A stretch of 64,000 bases of DNA from Phoronis australis. Taxonomy: Eukaryota > Phoronida > Phoronidae. The notes beneath the pieces are model-generated. The model did no database searches and was not told where the DNA came from. It worked only from the letters and a program-made list of their open reading frames with translations. Location of the stretch: assembly GCA_002633005.1 (NCBI GenBank), contig NMRA01000438.1:193576-257575 (forward strand), in the 5' to 3' direction. Shown here in pieces: positions 61,563 to 64,000 of this stretch (position 1 is its first letter; every line of letters begins with the position of its first letter). The position numbers were made by a program, and so were the translations under genes.

Positions 61563-64000
61563 TAATTTGTGGTATATGTTTGACTGTGCTTTAAACTATC
61601 AGGTTAATGAACAGTTCTTCTCCTTTTCCTCCTCACAAAAGTAGTTGCCAAAATTGTCTTTTCTTTTTATCAAAAATCGATTATTTTAAGCAAATGATGG
61701 AAAAAATTACCAAAATCTGCTTCATGACATCTACACAGTACAATGATTCGTGCTAGTACTAGACTTAATGTTTATGATCTTTATTTTTGTGGAGAAATTT
61801 GACACAATAGTATTTCACTTGTTAGCCATATCGTGTGCTAAATAAGTGACAAATTAACGTGCTTGTTGTTACACTAAAATATATTTTTGATAACTGGGTA
61901 ATGTCTTGTCTTGTGTTGCATCTTTGATACAGCATTTACATGCCATCCAATCAAAAAAGATTTAATGTCTCGATAAAAAATACATATTAGCCAAAAATGA
62001 TATCATTTCTCTTTTGTTGACTAAGGATCCTAAGTAGTGTACACATTGGTTAGAGACTTGTTGTGTGCTCTAAAAATAGATCGCAAGAACGTTCCACAAT
62101 AGACTAGATTGTCATCTGATCTTAGATCCTTTTGTCTGGATTTGAAACTGTACAGGGGACATTTGTAATGTAATCCACTGTCTGAAAACAATTCATATGT
62201 AAGCGAATTCACAGCAGATATCTGCCTTTCTTATCGTCCTACCCCAAAGAAGATGACAGATCTGCCTTCTTACTGTGACACGATTAAATAGTATTGACAT
62301 AAAGTTGTAGTTTGACTGTATTTGGCCATGGTGATCTTATGTGATTGACATGAACGTTAGCATTTTATGTGTTAATGTCAGCGTGCTAATTACTCATAAG
62401 AGGCCTTTGGGAATGTTTTTTGCGAGCAGCTGATTTGCCCTCTATGTCTGATCGTGGTATAGCTTACAAAGGTACAGTTTGCTCTAATACCAACAAAAAC
62501 ATTGGCCAAAACTTGTCGTTTTTCATTTTTCAAACGCTGACTGCATTGTCAAAAATGCTCAAAATTTCATTGTGTTTTTGTTGATGATAGCCATACAGTG
62601 TAAAGTCTTCTAATAGTGAAGTTAAATTGCCTTCTTCGACTTGTGGAAAAATTAGATTAAATTGAATTTTACTCTGTTCAAAAAAGTCTTAACAGTTCAA
62701 ATGTGCTTACAGGGATTCACTATAAACAAGAAGCATTTAAGTTGGGTACTTATGTCCAAATGCGTCTAAAATTGGCGCTGAAATTACGCTGCAGACGTGG
62801 ATAGGGGGAAAAAGGAGAATCTAATGACAGCGGTGAATAGTCATTGATAAAATCTGGGAAAATGTCTTCAAGGGGGTTGGAAGCGGCCCACGACTGCGGC
62901 CCTCCAGTGTCGTCCCAAAGGAGAACTTTTTAAAACCCTCCCTCATTGTGTGGAAATGAGGCACATACTGAAATATTTAAAGGGGCTATAAACCCGACTT
63001 CCTTCACAAGCACCATTTTTGATTGGTCTCAGATTGTTCCTTTAAGTCATGATAGTTGATTTCTGGGTGCGTTAATAGTTGAGACCAGGCTCTGCAGATT
63101 GACTTGTCATGGCGTGGCCACTGTTTCCACAGCTTGGAATGTTCCTCTTGTAAGAGGATTTTCTATTTTGTATTTTTATTTCCTCTTATTTGATTTCCAG
63201 TTTCCTCTTTCCTTTCTCTTTTTATCATAATTTTGACTTTATTTATGCAAAAACATTTATTTCAGTTAAATTTTACTACTCAAAAAATATCTCTATCATA
63301 CAAACCTATCTACTTGTGGAACAATACATCATCTGGAAAATTTTCCCCTCTTTTGTCATTGGTCATTCCAAGCCGTGTGTCTCGAGGAAGAAGAAACTGC
63401 CATTTCTTTACAATGAGGGCAAAAATCAATTCTCATCTAAATAATGGGCATGTTGTGACTAATGTTTAGTTGGGTCATGCCTACAATCGTCATCGTTGCA
63501 AAGTCCCACAAGCTCAAATGCAATATGGTAGAGTTCCTTTGCAACAGCATCGCGTGTAACACTCGAGATTTAGTCTCGTGTGATCTTATGATTTTCGAGT
63601 TTCTCGAATCTTAGGAATGTGCACCTTATCAATTTCAATTTGCTGAGAGTTTAACAGTCATTGCCAGTTGTCATCGGGAACATCTTCCAACAACAAATTT
63701 ATTTTTCAAAGAACATTTCTTTTGTTGTAGTTTTTTTAAAAGAGCCAAGTCCTGGCATGGTTCATATCGGAAGCCCAAGTGACAGGCATGCTACACGTGA
63801 CAATCTGTGATTGACTTTTTGCATGCATGCCAGGCATTTAGTGCCAAAAAGCCAGTATCGGGTTCACGTGACATTTTGTGGCTTTCCTTTTCGCTTCATG
63901 TGGCACATACTGAGCACCAAGGGACCAAACTCTAATCAAGGAGAAACAGAGTTCCGAAGTATTTCTAGGTTAATATTTTATGCAAAACTAAGTAACCAAC
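61563..64000. other. Intron 4 of the kinase-like gene to the window edge; no exon found
   Basis: No phase-0 exon with good splice sites and kinase-like residues was seen. The 78- and 84-codon frames at 63190-63469 overlap each other and have no recognisable family. Confidence 0.4.

Noticed and set aside
63190-63469. Two overlapping plus frames as the next exon of the kinase-like gene
   Set aside because: No adenylate-kinase-like residues and no phase-0 acceptor in front of them.

Overview
The window is a piece of a draft animal nuclear genome: AT-rich, with spliced genes, many dispersed repeats and four runs of N (5312-6255, 16678, 32634-32640, 38795). Two of its three genes are highly conserved animal genes (DNAAF1 and ATP6V1C). 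A ciliary assembly factor, exons split by introns of a few hundred bases to a few kb, and the repeat types point to a marine invertebrate. A hemichordate, echinoderm or lancelet is my best guess, but the species is not settled by the sequence.

Layout. 1-7470 holds no gene I can support: a decayed tandem duplication, a 124-base palindrome, a 944-base gap and a tRNA-like segment. 7518-13860 (+) is DNAAF1 (LRRC50), 11 coding exons in consistent phase, 672 residues. 13861-18115 is a tail-to-tail intergenic region with a MITE-like repeat and a likely assembly duplication around an N. 18116-33275 (-) is ATP6V1C, the C subunit of the V-ATPase V1 sector, 11 coding exons plus a 5' non-coding exon, 386 residues, complete. 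Its introns carry two copies of an element built from ~150-base units, each with a CTCF-consensus-like core. 34098 to beyond the right edge (+) is a divergent adenylate-kinase-like gene. Its first exon encodes a predicted N-myristoylation signal and is separated from the P-loop exon by a 25.2 kb intron full of transposon remnants. The last visible exon ends at 61375, and no further exon was found up to 64000.

How the genes relate. DNAAF1 acts in cytoplasmic pre-assembly of axonemal dyneins. ATP6V1C couples V1 to Vo in the proton pump. ATP6V1C and the kinase-like gene are head to head, their ends about 0.8 kb apart, and the ATP6V1C side has a TCACGTGA box next to a YY1-like site. I see no operon or shared pathway among the three.

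Best leads: (1) a 451-base higher-order repeat placing CTCF-like motifs at a strict 161/145/146 spacing; (2) a TIR-bounded 1.39 kb element carrying a decayed reading frame that resembles a HIRAN-like family; (3) a 4.3 kb interval closed by perfect 26-base inverted repeats; (4) a tandemly multiplied 3' splice site just before the P-loop codons of the kinase-like gene, plus the substituted P-loop itself. Exon limits come from reading splice sites and phases by hand. Repeat limits are approximate unless an exact match is stated.
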